A stretch of DNA of 64,000 nucleotides. Origin: UBA12018 sp051656605 (GTDB lineage Bacteria > Bacteroidota > Bacteroidia > Bacteroidales > CAMTPD01). Where the stretch lies: contig JBOGCF010000056.1 of assembly GCA_051656605.1 (NCBI GenBank), positions 194,246-258,245 of the forward strand. The letters are read 5' to 3'. A program made the translations under genes and the position numbers. Below are positions 18,299 to 28,271 of this stretch, piece after piece (position 1 is the stretch's first letter; each line of letters starts with the position of its first letter). The notes under the pieces are model-generated. The model did not search any database. It had not been told where the DNA came from and was given only the letters and a program-made list of their open reading frames with translations.

Positions 18299-21205
18299 AT
18301 GAAATTTCGGTGTATTCTCAGTTGTGTGAGTCTATTTCTCATCGCTCTCTCATTACATGCTCAATCGTACATTGTACCTCGTCTTTCGCCATTGCCGGTG
18401 AATATTAAAAGCGAAAAAGTATCTCTTGATGGAGTTTGGCAGTTTAATCCGAAGCCACTAGCGAACTTCTGGAATACAACGGCTGTATCAGATTGGAAAA
18501 CCATAGAGGTGCCCGGTGAATGGGTAATGCAGGGGTATGAGGTTGAAACCGGTAAGCCTGCGGGTTATTTTCGTACGTTTCGAGTTCCAACACAATGGAA
18601 TGGTCAACGAGTAAAGCTTAGATGCAATGGAATCTACAGCGATAGCCATATTTATATCAACGGGAAGTTGGTCGGTTCTCACTTGGGAGGGTTCACTGCT
18701 TTTGAACTGGATGTTACAGATCTGGTCGATGTTCGTAAAGAGAATCGTATTGCTGTTTCTGTAGTGGGAGAGAGTATTGCAGATTCCACAGCAAGTGGCT
18801 CGAAATATGCCGTGCATTGTTTGGGCGGAATTACGCGTGATCTTTTTTTGTATGCTGTACCTGAAATAAATTTATCTCTTTTTCATGCTAGTACATCCTT
18901 TGATACGACTTATACAAATGCTGTATTGAAAACAGAAATAGAAATTGCAAACGAATCGGCAAGTAGTATGAATCAACTCTCGTTGCAGTTTTCGCTGAAG
19001 GACAACTCTGGTAAATCGATAGAACTATCTCAATCGAATGTCTCTTTACCTCAAATAGCCGGTAAAGGGATTCTAAATAAAGAGATCTCCTTCTCTGTAA
19101 TGAATCCGCACAAATGGAATCCCGAAGATCCGTATTTGTATACGCTAACCTGTGCATTGAAGGATGGTTCCAAAACTGTGTATGAAGCCAGCAGGCGGAT
19201 TGGTTTTAGACAAATAGACGTAAGAGGCAATCAACTATTTGTCAACAATAGTCCTGTTAAATTACGCGGAGTATGCCGACACGAAGTAATGCCGCTGCGC
19301 GGACGTTCAGTTACGGGGGATATCTGGAAACAAGATGTAGAACTGTTTCGTCAAGGTAATGTGAACTATATTCGTACCTCTCATTATCCGCCCGATGAGG
19401 CTTTGCTAGATGCTTGTGATGAATTAGGTATGTTTGTCGAAGTAGAAGCTCCTTTTTGTTGGGCGCATAATACAAAGGTGCCCGATAGTTTGCACAATCA
19501 GGTACTGGTAAACCAGCATGTGGAGATGGTGAACCTGAATAGAAGCCACCCATCAGTGATCATGTGGTCGCTGGGTAACGAGTCGAATTTGTTTGAAGAG
19601 TATTTTAGTAAGGCCGGGGAGGTTATTAAACAAATCGATCCTACCCGTCCACGTATCTTTAGTCAGTGGGGCCCCGATGCCGACAATGGAAAATTAGAAA
19701 TCACGAATCATCACTATCCGGGACCTACCGGCCCCAATACATATCGAAACAGCAAACGTCCGGTTGTGTTTGATGAGTTTTGCCACTTAAATGCTTACAA
19801 TCGCCTCGAACTTGCTGCCGATCCGGGATTGCGAGACATGTGGGGCGAGTTGTTGGATAAAATGTGGACAGATATGTATAATAGTCAAGGTGTATTGGGT
19901 GGAGCACTATGGGCCGGTATCGATGACACTTTTTTCTTGCCCGGAGATAGAGCCGTAGGATATGGAACTTGGGGACCAATTGATGGTTGGAGACGAGAGA
20001 AACCGGAATACTGGAGCATGAAAAAGGCTTTTAGTCCGGTAAAAATAAGACTAACAGGCAATGTAGATCAGCAAGGTTATATTGTGTTAGATATTGAAAA
20101 TAGGCATGATTTTACAAATCTCAGCACTTGTAAAATAGAATGGTCGGTAGGTAAGGAGAACGGAGTTATAAATCCGGATATTGCTCCTCACTCCAAAGGG
20201 CAGGCTAAGATAAAGGTATCTGAAAAGGAATTAAATCAAGGAAACTTGATTGTTAAGGTTACCGGAGCCAGAGGGTTTGTGATCGATGAATACGACTTAC
20301 AGGTATTTCCGGATCAACGAGCTGATGCAAAAGCAAAATCTTTGCAACCTGTCGTCTTTAAAGATTTAAAGAATGAGCTAGTTATGCAGCACCAAAATCA
20401 AGTTTATTCGGTGAATAAGCATAACGGGCTATTAAATGTAACACTGGCCGGATCTGATGTATTATTGGAGTCTCCGCAGTTGATGGTATTACCGCTAAAT
20501 GGCGAAGGAGAAGGTATTCAAATGGTTGGTAAAGATCAGAAGTTTACACCCTACAATCCGGTTTGCAAGCATTGGATTGCCGAATCAATAGAACACTTAT
20601 CTGATAAGCACTCACATTCAATAAAGGTGAAAGGACAATATGAAGAAGCAGAAGGGGCATTTATCTATACTGTGCATGGTAATGGCGAAGTTGAGGTAGC
20701 TTATGATTTCGAATTGAAGAAAGATATTTCCCCTCGTCAGTTGGGTATTGTATTCACACTACCTTCCAACTTTGATCAATTAAACTGGAAGCGTAAAGGA
20801 TACTGGAGTGTATATCCGAAAGATCACATTGCCGCAATCTCCGGACATGCAGAGGCTTTCAAAAAGGAGATGCCTATCTCCGGACTCGCCGGCCCATCGG
20901 CCCAACCAACCCAAGCTTGGTCGTATGATCAAACTGCTGCCGGATCCAACCTGTTCAGATCAACCAAAGAGCGTATTACTGAAGCGTCTTTGGATAATGG
21001 AAGAGATCGTATCATGGTAACTTCAGACGGAAATCAACATGCACGCGCTTGGATCGAAGACGGCGTGATTAAGTTCTTAATTGCCGACTATATCAATGCC
21101 GGTAGCGAGAACTTTCTGGTTCCTCATGCCGAGAAAGCATATAGACCACTGCGTAAGGGTGATAAAATAACGGGCAAAGTACGATTGCATATTGAGAAGA
21201 AATAG
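18299..21205 (+). CDS. GH2 family glycoside hydrolase (beta-galactosidase-like)
   Basis: A 968-residue exported enzyme with a signal peptide ending near LSLHAQ. It has GH2 N-terminal sugar-binding, Ig-like and TIM-barrel domains. Acid/base glutamate lies in MWSLGNESNLF (about 427) and nucleophile glutamate in VVFDEFCHLN (about 491). After the barrel come about 400 residues of beta-sandwich type ending in a segment like the small-chain domain. It closely parallels the GH2 at 33462-36860 around the nucleophile and the following GPIDGWRR-KPEYW block, but lacks that protein's N-terminal extension. It faces the PUL regulator gene across a shared terminator, so it is probably a convergent member of the PUL. 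Galactosidase is the default guess; glucuronidase or others cannot be excluded. Confidence 0.9.
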   Translation: MKFRCILSCVSLFLIALSLHAQSYIVPRLSPLPVNIKSEKVSLDGVWQFNPKPLANFWNTTAVSDWKTIEVPGEWVMQGYEVETGKPAGYFRTFRVPTQWNGQRVKLRCNGIYSDSHIYINGKLVGSHLGGFTAFELDVTDLVDVRKENRIAVSVVGESIADSTASGSKYAVHCLGGITRDLFLYAVPEINLSLFHASTSFDTTYTNAVLKTEIEIANESASSMNQLSLQFSLKDNSGKSIELSQSNVSLPQIAGKGILNKEISFSVMNPHKWNPEDPYLYTLTCALKDGSKTVYEASRRIGFRQIDVRGNQLFVNNSPVKLRGVCRHEVMPLRGRSVTGDIWKQDVELFRQGNVNYIRTSHYPPDEALLDACDELGMFVEVEAPFCWAHNTKVPDSLHNQVLVNQHVEMVNLNRSHPSVIMWSLGNESNLFEEYFSKAGEVIKQIDPTRPRIFSQWGPDADNGKLEITNHHYPGPTGPNTYRNSKRPVVFDEFCHLNAYNRLELAADPGLRDMWGELLDKMWTDMYNSQGVLGGALWAGIDDTFFLPGDRAVGYGTWGPIDGWRREKPEYWSMKKAFSPVKIRLTGNVDQQGYIVLDIENRHDFTNLSTCKIEWSVGKENGVINPDIAPHSKGQAKIKVSEKELNQGNLIVKVTGARGFVIDEYDLQVFPDQRADAKAKSLQPVVFKDLKNELVMQHQNQVYSVNKHNGLLNVTLAGSDVLLESPQLMVLPLNGEGEGIQMVGKDQKFTPYNPVCKHWIAESIEHLSDKHSHSIKVKGQYEEAEGAFIYTVHGNGEVEVAYDFELKKDISPRQLGIVFTLPSNFDQLNWKRKGYWSVYPKDHIAAISGHAEAFKKEMPISGLAGPSAQPTQAWSYDQTAAGSNLFRSTKERITEASLDNGRDRIMVTSDGNQHARAWIEDGVIKFLIADYINAGSENFLVPHAEKAYRPLRKGDKITGKVRLHIEKK

Positions 21206-21234
21206 ATATAAACACGATTTGTAAATAAAACGGA

Positions 21235-21270
21235 GAATCCCCTGATGCTTATTAATAGATCAGGAGATTC
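21235..21270. terminator. Terminator between convergent GH2 and AraC genes
   Basis: Imperfect stem GAATCCCCTGAT (21235-21246) with ATCAGGAGATTC (21259-21270), one mismatch, then TTCATTTTTA. It lies in the 91-base gap between two convergent genes and may serve both. Confidence 0.7.
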
Positions 21271-21296
21271 TTCATTTTTATAACTCTTCGATAATG

Positions 21297-22184
21297 CTAA
21301 AGCTTTGTCTTAAAGTCTTTCGGTGCAATACCAACGTATTGTTTAAACACCCGAGAGAAGTATTGTGGAGATTTGAAGCCACAAAGAAAACAGATCTCTT
21401 TGATTGATTGCTCAGTTAAAGTTATAAGTTCTACTGCTTTATTAATCCTGATTTGATTTAAATAATCGATTGGAGATAAGTTTAAATATTTCGCGAAGAT
21501 TTTTCTTAAATATCGCTCACTAACTTCAGCTTGTAATGCCACTTCTCCGATATTGATATCATCGTGATATGAGCAGCGTATATATCCAATTGCTTTTTTT
21601 AGAGTTTCGTTTGTACATAGGGGAAGATAGTTTTCTTTCATATGCCGAGTTATATGTATTAAAAGCTCCATGTATCTCATAATAACAATATGCCTGTAGT
21701 GATTTTTTTTCTTTTGTAATTCATCTATAATGCAAAGTACAGCATTCGTTATCCAAGTGTTATTAATAATCTTAATTACTTTACTTTGTAATGAAAAGAT
21801 ATCGGGTTGATTATTATTTGAAGAGAAGATATTCTCACAATCTAAATCGAAAGAACTAAGCATGTCGGGAAGAAACTCTAGTTGCATCAACGTGCAACCA
21901 TTTGGCCCAGATTGAAAAGAGTGTAAAATGTCTGAACAGATAATCATAAGCTCTCCTTCTTTAAATGAGATTGTCTCGTTTTCTAGCTCGATGAAGCAAC
22001 TTCCTTTCTTTACATGATTAATCTCGATTCTAATGTGTTGATGCTTTTTGAATGTTTCGAAAGGTTTGAAAGAAATATAGCGAAATACTTCGGCAAAGCG
22101 CTTTGATTCGAGATTAGATATCAGCTGTTCAAATAATGCTTCCTGTGATGTTGTATTGGTCATGGTGCAAGTTGTTAGACTCAT
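21297..22184 (-). CDS. AraC family transcriptional regulator of the PUL
   Basis: A 295-residue regulator. The N-terminal 130 residues look like a cupin sensor (HIRIEINHVKKGSCFIELEN, FKEGELMIICSDILHSF). The C-terminal region is the AraC double helix-turn-helix: INIGEVALQAEVSERYLRKIF and IKEICFLCGFKSPQYFSRVF, then KQYVGIAPKDFK. An alternative start is the ATG at 22163. It sits at the downstream end of the SusCD transcription unit, separated from it by a terminator hairpin. A cupin-AraC regulator instead of a hybrid two-component system or ECF sigma factor suggests sensing of a cytoplasmic sugar or pathway intermediate. That would fit the neighbouring intracellular catabolic genes, but it is inference. 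Confidence 0.92.
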   Translation of the reverse strand: MSLTTCTMTNTTSQEALFEQLISNLESKRFAEVFRYISFKPFETFKKHQHIRIEINHVKKGSCFIELENETISFKEGELMIICSDILHSFQSGPNGCTLMQLEFLPDMLSSFDLDCENIFSSNNNQPDIFSLQSKVIKIINNTWITNAVLCIIDELQKKKNHYRHIVIMRYMELLIHITRHMKENYLPLCTNETLKKAIGYIRCSYHDDINIGEVALQAEVSERYLRKIFAKYLNLSPIDYLNQIRINKAVELITLTEQSIKEICFLCGFKSPQYFSRVFKQYVGIAPKDFKTKL

Positions 22185-22250
22185 GTGTATTATATATAAG
22201 AAAGATAATACTTTTTTCTGATATAAAATGATGCGTTTGCATAAAAACTA

Positions 22251-22297
22251 AACCCCTCTTCTTTACCTTCGAGAATCGAAAGAAAAGATGAGGGGTT
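22251..22297 (-). terminator. Terminator after the SusC-SusD-lipoprotein genes
   Basis: AACCCCTC (22251-22258) pairs with GAGGGGTT (22290-22297), with further A/T pairing inside. On the minus strand it is followed by TAGTTTTTATG. It lies 18 bases past the stop of the small lipoprotein gene. Confidence 0.7.
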
Positions 22298-22315
22298 AGT
22301 CAAGTTGATACAATT

Positions 22316-22858
22316 TTAGAATCCTTGAACTGTTTCAAGTTGGTATATTTGAGATGAACCATCTGCAGCTATAACTTTGTATTGCCTTACGGAAGAAAAA
22401 TCTCCGGGGCTACCTAAACGAGGAGCTCCATCGAGAGCGGTAATGGATGCAGCATCTGAGATTGTTACATAAACCCACAATTTGGATAGTCCGTCTTTTT
22501 GTATGTTGTCTTGAAATATTGCATATAGCATTTCTTTTGTAACAGATCCTGCAGGACCAGCTTTTTGAATACTATTGATATTGTGGCTGATCGTTGTTTT
22601 GAAGCCCGGTGTTCCATTCTCTGTGATATTTTCAATGTTTTTATTGAAAATTACTTCGCAAATTCGGCCCAATTGGACTTCCTCTTGTGGTGTACCCTTC
22701 TTGATCGTATCGTTGTATGCAAAACGATAAGTATACTCAATAGCAGTCATAGCTTTGTCTGAAGAATTTTGTAATGTATCGAGTCCGCTATACAAACAAC
22801 TTGTTTGAGTAAAAGCAAGTATAATTAGAGAGATCGATGTAGTTATAAATCTTTTCAT
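22316..22858 (-). CDS. Small PUL lipoprotein of unknown function
   Basis: A 180-residue predicted lipoprotein (hydrophobic N-terminus ending in FTQTSCLYSG; cysteine about residue 21). I do not recognise a family. The body is mixed alpha/beta in character with no catalytic signature, and the C-terminal part (VRQYKVIAADGSSQIYQLE) looks like short beta strands. It directly follows the SusD gene with a 25-base gap. In PULs this position is usually taken by a surface glycan-binding protein or an accessory of the SusCD complex. At 180 residues it is short for a multi-domain glycan-binding protein. A surface or periplasmic accessory role is a guess from position only. Confidence 0.75.
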   Translation of the reverse strand: MKRFITTSISLIILAFTQTSCLYSGLDTLQNSSDKAMTAIEYTYRFAYNDTIKKGTPQEEVQLGRICEVIFNKNIENITENGTPGFKTTISHNINSIQKAGPAGSVTKEMLYAIFQDNIQKDGLSKLWVYVTISDAASITALDGAPRLGSPGDFSSVRQYKVIAADGSSQIYQLETVQGF

Positions 22859-22883
22859 GTTGTAGTAATTATTTGATTTGTAT

Positions 22884-24758
22884 TTATTCCCAGCCAGGAT
22901 TTTGAGTAACTCCTGATTTTAAACGAAATGCCTCATTAATAGGAAGTAAATAACGTTTCGGGGAAAATTTAGCTTCTCCAACAGCATTGTTGTCTTCAAA
23001 GAAATCATAGGAGTTGCCATCTCTGGATATTCGAATACCGCGAAGGCTGCCTTGAAGCTCAGGGATTATGTAGCCCGAAGTAGCATATGCATCGTTTTGT
23101 ATGCCTCCTGTTTTGCACATACCCCAACGCAATAAAGACCAGTATCTGTCGTTGTTTTCATACACCATTTCTACATTTCGTTCGCGCTTATAAGCTTCAA
23201 ATAAAGGATCTCCTATTTGATTCCCAGATCTTGAAGCTAAATACTCATTTACCTTGTTTGGGTTAAATCCTCCATGGATGACCATTGTCGGAGCTATGTA
23301 TTTTCTAGCATTTTCGAAATCACCCTTCATCAAATAAGCTTCAGCTATGTTTAGATATGCTTCTCCATAGCGTAATATCGAATAGCAATAATCGAGTTTT
23401 TGCGCACCTGGATCTTGTAGGCTTATGATGTGATCATAATGATATTTGATCATTGCATATCCGGTAGATGAATTGTAGTTCTCAATATTCCCTGCTTTGT
23501 AGCCATATTCAGTTTCAGATCCTTCATTTATTTTACTGTTTGCATTCGAACAGTTGCCATCACGTCTAAAAAATATATATGCTTGGTTGTTAAAGTACCT
23601 ACAACCGTCATATAATATTGTTGAATAAAAACGTTTATCTCTTTTTTTTGTTTCAGAGAAATACATCTTTTCATCAACCGTATTTCCAGTTGTTATATAA
23701 CTTGCATCTTCCCAGTATTTAACCGATCCATCCGTATCTTCTACAAGATAATCGTCAATAAGATCTTGTGTAGGCCAAGCTCCGCCATCCATACCCCAGA
23801 AGTTCATTGTGACATTAATTGGGAAATTCTGTTTTGCATATTCAGAGTATTGCCCTGTATTCCATAAGCCTTGATATTGCATCGGCGTATCATATAACGA
23901 AGTATTGATCTTCGATCTTTCTCTAGTAAGAATATTTTCTTTTGATGCAATTGCTGTCTCATATGCTCTGAATAATCCTTGATATGAATCAAGTTGAGCC
24001 CCGCTAGCATCAAGTTGAAGAGCTTTGCCAGCATTGATAACCATGTCATAATATGGGCTAGTTGCTTTACCGCCATCAACGTAAGCTGCTGCTTGTAAAG
24101 CTACGCGCATTATCAGAGCATTAGCGGCATAACTAGAAGCTCGTCCTCGTTGTACACTAGCAGGCAATAAAGTCGCAGCCTGTTGGAGATCATTGAGGAT
24201 AAAGTCGTAAGTTTCTTTTATCGACTTTCGAGGTATTTGTAAGTTGTCTTCTAAAGAAAGAATACGATCAATGATCTGTAAACCACCATATTGTTTGGCA
24301 AAGACAAAGTAGTGTGCGGCACGTAAAAAATAAAGTTCACCCATTGCTCGATCTTTAAACTCTTGTTTAAAGATTAAGCTCTCCGAAACTTCTTTAATAG
24401 CGGTATGAATACGCCATAAAACCTTATAATCGATCCATCCATAGTCGCTTTGTTTGGTCATATTCTCAGCTCTGTCGTTTGACCAATATGAGCTATTTAA
24501 TGTACCTGTCATCGCATTTTTAGTTACGGACTCAGCTCGACAAGAGTATTGATGAGCATATGCAGCTAACCATGATCCATTACCTAATACATCATTATAT
24601 ATTTGATAGATATATGAAGTGGCCAGTTCTTCACTGCTCCAAACTTGCTCTCCTGTTATTTTGTCAAAAGGAGTTGTATCTAAATAATCAGAACATGAGG
24701 ATAGAGATAAAGAGCCTAATAAAAGAGTGATGTATATCTTTTTCATATTAAATTGCAT
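22884..24758 (-). CDS. SusD/RagB family nutrient-binding outer-membrane lipoprotein
   Basis: A 624-residue SusD-like protein, the surface lid that delivers glycan to the SusC channel. The lipoprotein signal ends in LSLSSCSDYLDTTP, a typical SusD start. The TPR-like scaffold is seen in GELYFLRAAHYFVFAKQYGG and in the late block YCYSILRYGEAYLNIAEAYL. The C-terminal block RERNVEMVYENNDRYWSLLRWG is the family's closing signature. ATG codons at 24758 and 24746 are both possible; the second gives a more compact signal peptide (MKKIYITLLLG). The start lies 14 bases after the SusC stop, the usual tight susC-susD arrangement. Ligand specificity cannot be predicted by eye. Confidence 0.95.
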   Translation of the reverse strand: MQFNMKKIYITLLLGSLSLSSCSDYLDTTPFDKITGEQVWSSEELATSYIYQIYNDVLGNGSWLAAYAHQYSCRAESVTKNAMTGTLNSSYWSNDRAENMTKQSDYGWIDYKVLWRIHTAIKEVSESLIFKQEFKDRAMGELYFLRAAHYFVFAKQYGGLQIIDRILSLEDNLQIPRKSIKETYDFILNDLQQAATLLPASVQRGRASSYAANALIMRVALQAAAYVDGGKATSPYYDMVINAGKALQLDASGAQLDSYQGLFRAYETAIASKENILTRERSKINTSLYDTPMQYQGLWNTGQYSEYAKQNFPINVTMNFWGMDGGAWPTQDLIDDYLVEDTDGSVKYWEDASYITTGNTVDEKMYFSETKKRDKRFYSTILYDGCRYFNNQAYIFFRRDGNCSNANSKINEGSETEYGYKAGNIENYNSSTGYAMIKYHYDHIISLQDPGAQKLDYCYSILRYGEAYLNIAEAYLMKGDFENARKYIAPTMVIHGGFNPNKVNEYLASRSGNQIGDPLFEAYKRERNVEMVYENNDRYWSLLRWGMCKTGGIQNDAYATSGYIIPELQGSLRGIRISRDGNSYDFFEDNNAVGEAKFSPKRYLLPINEAFRLKSGVTQNPGWE

Positions 24759-24772
24759 TTTTAATGTTGAAA

Positions 24773-27700
24773 TTAAAGACCTAATTGAACGCCAAAGGAA
24801 TAGGTTCGCATCATTGGATAATTATATCCATCAAAGTTATTTGCTTCTGGATCACCATATTTAACAGAAGGTCCAATGGCAAATAGGTTTACCCCCGAAG
24901 CAAATAAGGTTAGATTCTGTATCCAGTTTACATTGCGAAGCAATGAAGACTTCACATTGTAGCTTAGTGTGACAGATTTAAGTCGAACATAAGCAGAATT
25001 ACGAGCCCAGAAGTCAGAAGAAACATAGTTATTATTATCATTAAGACTTTTATTGCCCGGTCGTGGAAATGAGGCATCTTGATTATTTGCTGACCAGCAA
25101 TCATTTTGATACTTAAAGTCGAGACGTCTTTCGCCTTCATCTCCTCGAGCATAATTGTTCATATAAGTTTGTCTGCGTCCGGTTCCTTGTATCGTAGTCA
25201 TAAGGGTAAAGCCTTTATATGATGCAGAAAAGTCAAAACCGTAAACAAAACTTGGAGATGCATTGTGTCCATATCGCATTTGATCTTGCCCATCAATCTT
25301 ACCATCCCCATTTACGTCTTGATACCAAAGGTCTCCTGGTCTAAGATCTTTCGATGTGATCCGTTTTGGATTATTGAGGACATCCTCTGGAGAACTATAG
25401 AATTGAGTTCCGACATACCCCGTTCCTATATATCCTTTCTTGAAGCCTTGCTGTCTAATGCGTGGATTTGCTAATGTTACACTATCTTCATTAGTTACAG
25501 CTGAGAGTTGATTGTAAAACGTAAAATTGAATCCAGCAGAAAACTCAACTTGGTCAAATTTGTCGTTGTAACGAATATTACCATCAATACCTTCACTACG
25601 ATCTTCAGCTTTTGATACTTCAAGCGGTAAATCATATCCGATAGGTGCAGTATATGAGTAGTTTGGTGCAGCAAGATAACCTTTCGTTTTTTCAAAAAAC
25701 CAGTCTAAAGAACCGGAAATTTTATTTGAAAGAGCAACAAAGTCTATTCCTACATCATATTTAGATCGGGTAAACCATGTCATGTTAATACTAGGTGTAG
25801 GACCTGGTGTTACAGTGTTTACTAACTTTCCATCTACAACATATCCATTCGTATTATAATTATACGTAGGTAAATATGCGTAAGCCCAGTGATCTGCATT
25901 ATTAATGCCAATCTCACCATACGAACCTCTTATCTTGAGATAATTGAGAATTCCATTGTCATCGATAATAGATTGCATAAATTTTTCTTCCGAAATACCC
26001 CATCCTGCAGAGATAGAAGGGAAGAATCCAAAGCGTTTCTTTTGAGGGAAATTGTCAGACCCATCGTATCTGCCTGCAAACTCAACCATGTATCTATTGG
26101 CATAATCGTAGCGAAGCCTTCCCACATACCCCATTGAAGCTTGTTTTCCTTGCCAATTGCTGCCAGTTATTGTTGACGCATCTCCTTTTTGTATTTGTTG
26201 AATTGCAGTAGTATAAAACGTATTGGATGCAGCATTTAAATTGTTACCATGATAAAACTGACGTGTATGTACTAAGGTAGCTTGTACATTGTGTTTCTCA
26301 GCAAATGTGTTTGTATAGTCGGTTCTAATACTAAAATCGTATTTGTTGTTTAGATAAGATGACCTGCTGATTCCAATGTTTTCGGGCTTATCTATAGTTG
26401 CGTTTCCTTCGTCGTCATAGTAGGTTGCGGTTTCTCTCCAGTCGGTTCGATCTTGTGCTTCGATGTTGTAATTTCCATCAAAGCCGACAGTCCACCCTTT
26501 TATACTAGGAATATCCCAGTTGAGTCGCATTGCTAATTGATTATAAACTGTACGCATTTTGGTATACCCAGGACCTTGGATAATAAGCATCGGATTGTCA
26601 AATTGATTGGACAGTTGTCCTTTATCGTTGAATGGTTTTTCAAAAGGGTTGCGGTCTCGAATACGTGAGTAAATGGTCCAAGCTCCAGCTCCCGGATACT
26701 TTTCATCACGAACAGTTCCATTTACGTTGAAGTCTACTGTTAGTCCTACTTCTTCAAAATGACTTGTTACGTTTGAACGATAATTATATCGGTCATATTT
26801 TAAAATATCTTCTGTATAGATACCATCTTGCCCAAGATAATTCAAGCTTCCGAAGAACTTTAATTTGTCGTTTCCTCCATTGATTGAAAGCGTATGCTCA
26901 TTTTGAGGAGCAGTATTGCCCATACAAGTGCGTTCCCAGTTTGTATATTCATTTAAGTGTTGAGAAATATACTCCATTTCTTCAGGTGTCTTAAATGAAT
27001 TTACTCCTTGTCCGAGAGACTGATTTAAATTATTAATAGCAGAAGCATATTCATATGCATTCATACGCTCTGTAGGATAGGAGAGGGTATTGAATGCAAT
27101 GTTTGCTTGATAATCGACATTCAGTCGGCCTGATTGTCCTTTTTTAGTTGTAACGACGATAACTCCATTTCCGGCATTCATTCCATATACTGCAGTAGAA
27201 GCAGCATCTTTAAGTACGGTTGTTGATTGAATATCGGTTTTGTTCAGACTTAAGAATTGTTGGCGTGAAGATATAAAACCATCGATAACGTACAATGGCT
27301 CTCCATTACCACGAATAGAAATAGATGCTCCGTTTTGTCCGGGTTCTGCAGATCCTTGCTGTACTATAACACCAGGTACTCGACCTTGTAGAGCAGAGGC
27401 CATATCACTAAACGGTACCTCTTTTATCTTTTCTGTATTTACAGATGCAACTGATGCCGAGTTTTTACGCACGCTCGTTGTTCCATACCCAACTACAACA
27501 ACTTCATCAAGCGCTTTGGTGTCTTCTTTAAGAATGATCTTAATTTCCTTTTGTCTCGATATTTGAATCGCTTGGGTTGTATAGCCAATATAACTTACTT
27601 CAAGAATTCCCTTTTCTGGTACGTCGAGTGTAAACTTACCGTCGAAATCTGTAATCACGCCGTTCGTGGTTCCTTGGACAATAATGTTAGCGCCAATCAA

Positions 27701-27892
27701 AGGCTCTCCTTGTTGGTCAGTAACGATACCTTTGATATTGCGTGTTTGTCCCTGCTGTGTGAGTTTGGTGTCAGAGATTACAATCTGATGTTCACGCTGG
27801 TTGGGATTTGCGTTACTAATTGCCGGGAATAGGCTTAAACCTATAGCAAGCGGCAATGAAATACGCTGATAATACATGTTCCTTTTTTTCAT
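24773..27892 (-). CDS. SusC/RagA family TonB-linked outer-membrane protein
   Basis: A 1,039-residue TonB-dependent glycan importer. A signal peptide ends near PAISNANP. A carboxypeptidase-regulatory-like domain follows (NIKGIVTDQQGEPLIGANIIVQGTT), then a TonB-box-like stretch ALDEVVVVGYGT and the plug domain with LQGRVPGVIVQQG and a late VIVVTTKKG. The remainder is a large beta-barrel ending in MMRTYSFGVQLGL. There is no STN domain, so control through an anti-sigma/ECF pair is not suggested; this fits the AraC regulator at the end of the unit. It is the first gene of the susC-susD-lipoprotein unit. The 379-base gap 27893-28271 upstream contains an inverted repeat and probably the promoter, although no exact -7 box was found. 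Confidence 0.95.
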   Translation of the reverse strand: MKKRNMYYQRISLPLAIGLSLFPAISNANPNQREHQIVISDTKLTQQGQTRNIKGIVTDQQGEPLIGANIIVQGTTNGVITDFDGKFTLDVPEKGILEVSYIGYTTQAIQISRQKEIKIILKEDTKALDEVVVVGYGTTSVRKNSASVASVNTEKIKEVPFSDMASALQGRVPGVIVQQGSAEPGQNGASISIRGNGEPLYVIDGFISSRQQFLSLNKTDIQSTTVLKDAASTAVYGMNAGNGVIVVTTKKGQSGRLNVDYQANIAFNTLSYPTERMNAYEYASAINNLNQSLGQGVNSFKTPEEMEYISQHLNEYTNWERTCMGNTAPQNEHTLSINGGNDKLKFFGSLNYLGQDGIYTEDILKYDRYNYRSNVTSHFEEVGLTVDFNVNGTVRDEKYPGAGAWTIYSRIRDRNPFEKPFNDKGQLSNQFDNPMLIIQGPGYTKMRTVYNQLAMRLNWDIPSIKGWTVGFDGNYNIEAQDRTDWRETATYYDDEGNATIDKPENIGISRSSYLNNKYDFSIRTDYTNTFAEKHNVQATLVHTRQFYHGNNLNAASNTFYTTAIQQIQKGDASTITGSNWQGKQASMGYVGRLRYDYANRYMVEFAGRYDGSDNFPQKKRFGFFPSISAGWGISEEKFMQSIIDDNGILNYLKIRGSYGEIGINNADHWAYAYLPTYNYNTNGYVVDGKLVNTVTPGPTPSINMTWFTRSKYDVGIDFVALSNKISGSLDWFFEKTKGYLAAPNYSYTAPIGYDLPLEVSKAEDRSEGIDGNIRYNDKFDQVEFSAGFNFTFYNQLSAVTNEDSVTLANPRIRQQGFKKGYIGTGYVGTQFYSSPEDVLNNPKRITSKDLRPGDLWYQDVNGDGKIDGQDQMRYGHNASPSFVYGFDFSASYKGFTLMTTIQGTGRRQTYMNNYARGDEGERRLDFKYQNDCWSANNQDASFPRPGNKSLNDNNNYVSSDFWARNSAYVRLKSVTLSYNVKSSLLRNVNWIQNLTLFASGVNLFAIGPSVKYGDPEANNFDGYNYPMMRTYSFGVQLGL

Positions 27893-28163
27893 GACTTGTA
27901 GATTTGAGGATTAGACTTTTCTGTTTGATCTAACAATTTCGCCTATAGTTCAAAGAAACGAATGTTTAACTAATTGTATTTATTTGTCATAATTGTAAAT
28001 CTAATATTAAACGGAACACTGGTTTTGTTTAGTTATACTAATCGGTATATGCGATTGAAAATTATAAAAAGACGTGAAGTTCGCGAATGGCGATATGATT
28101 TATTGTAAGAATCTTGGTCTCTTATATAAGAGCTAAATGATATATATATAACTCTATGAAACA

Positions 28164-28211
28164 AATGCGAACAGAAATGTCAGGAACCTATTTGACATTT
28201 CTGTTCGCATT
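28164..28211 (-). terminator. Perfect 19-bp inverted repeat between symporter and SusC genes
   Basis: Arms 28164-28182 and 28193-28211 (beginning AATGCGAACAG and TGACATTTCTG) are perfect reverse complements with a 10-base loop. It lies 60 bases past the symporter stop. On the minus strand it is followed by TGTTTC, a poor U-tract, so it may be a terminator, a 3'-end stabiliser or a partial barrier between the catabolic and the SusCD halves of the locus. Confidence 0.7.
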
Positions 28212-28271
28212 ATATTTATGGTAAATAAAGTATATTTTAATTGTTGTGAAGATTGGTCTTAGCCATCGGAA

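Noticed and set aside
27893..28163. Promoter for SusC in the gap
   Set aside because: No minus-strand TAnnTTTG was found; the nearest match TTTCTTTG has no TA, so no promoter is called.
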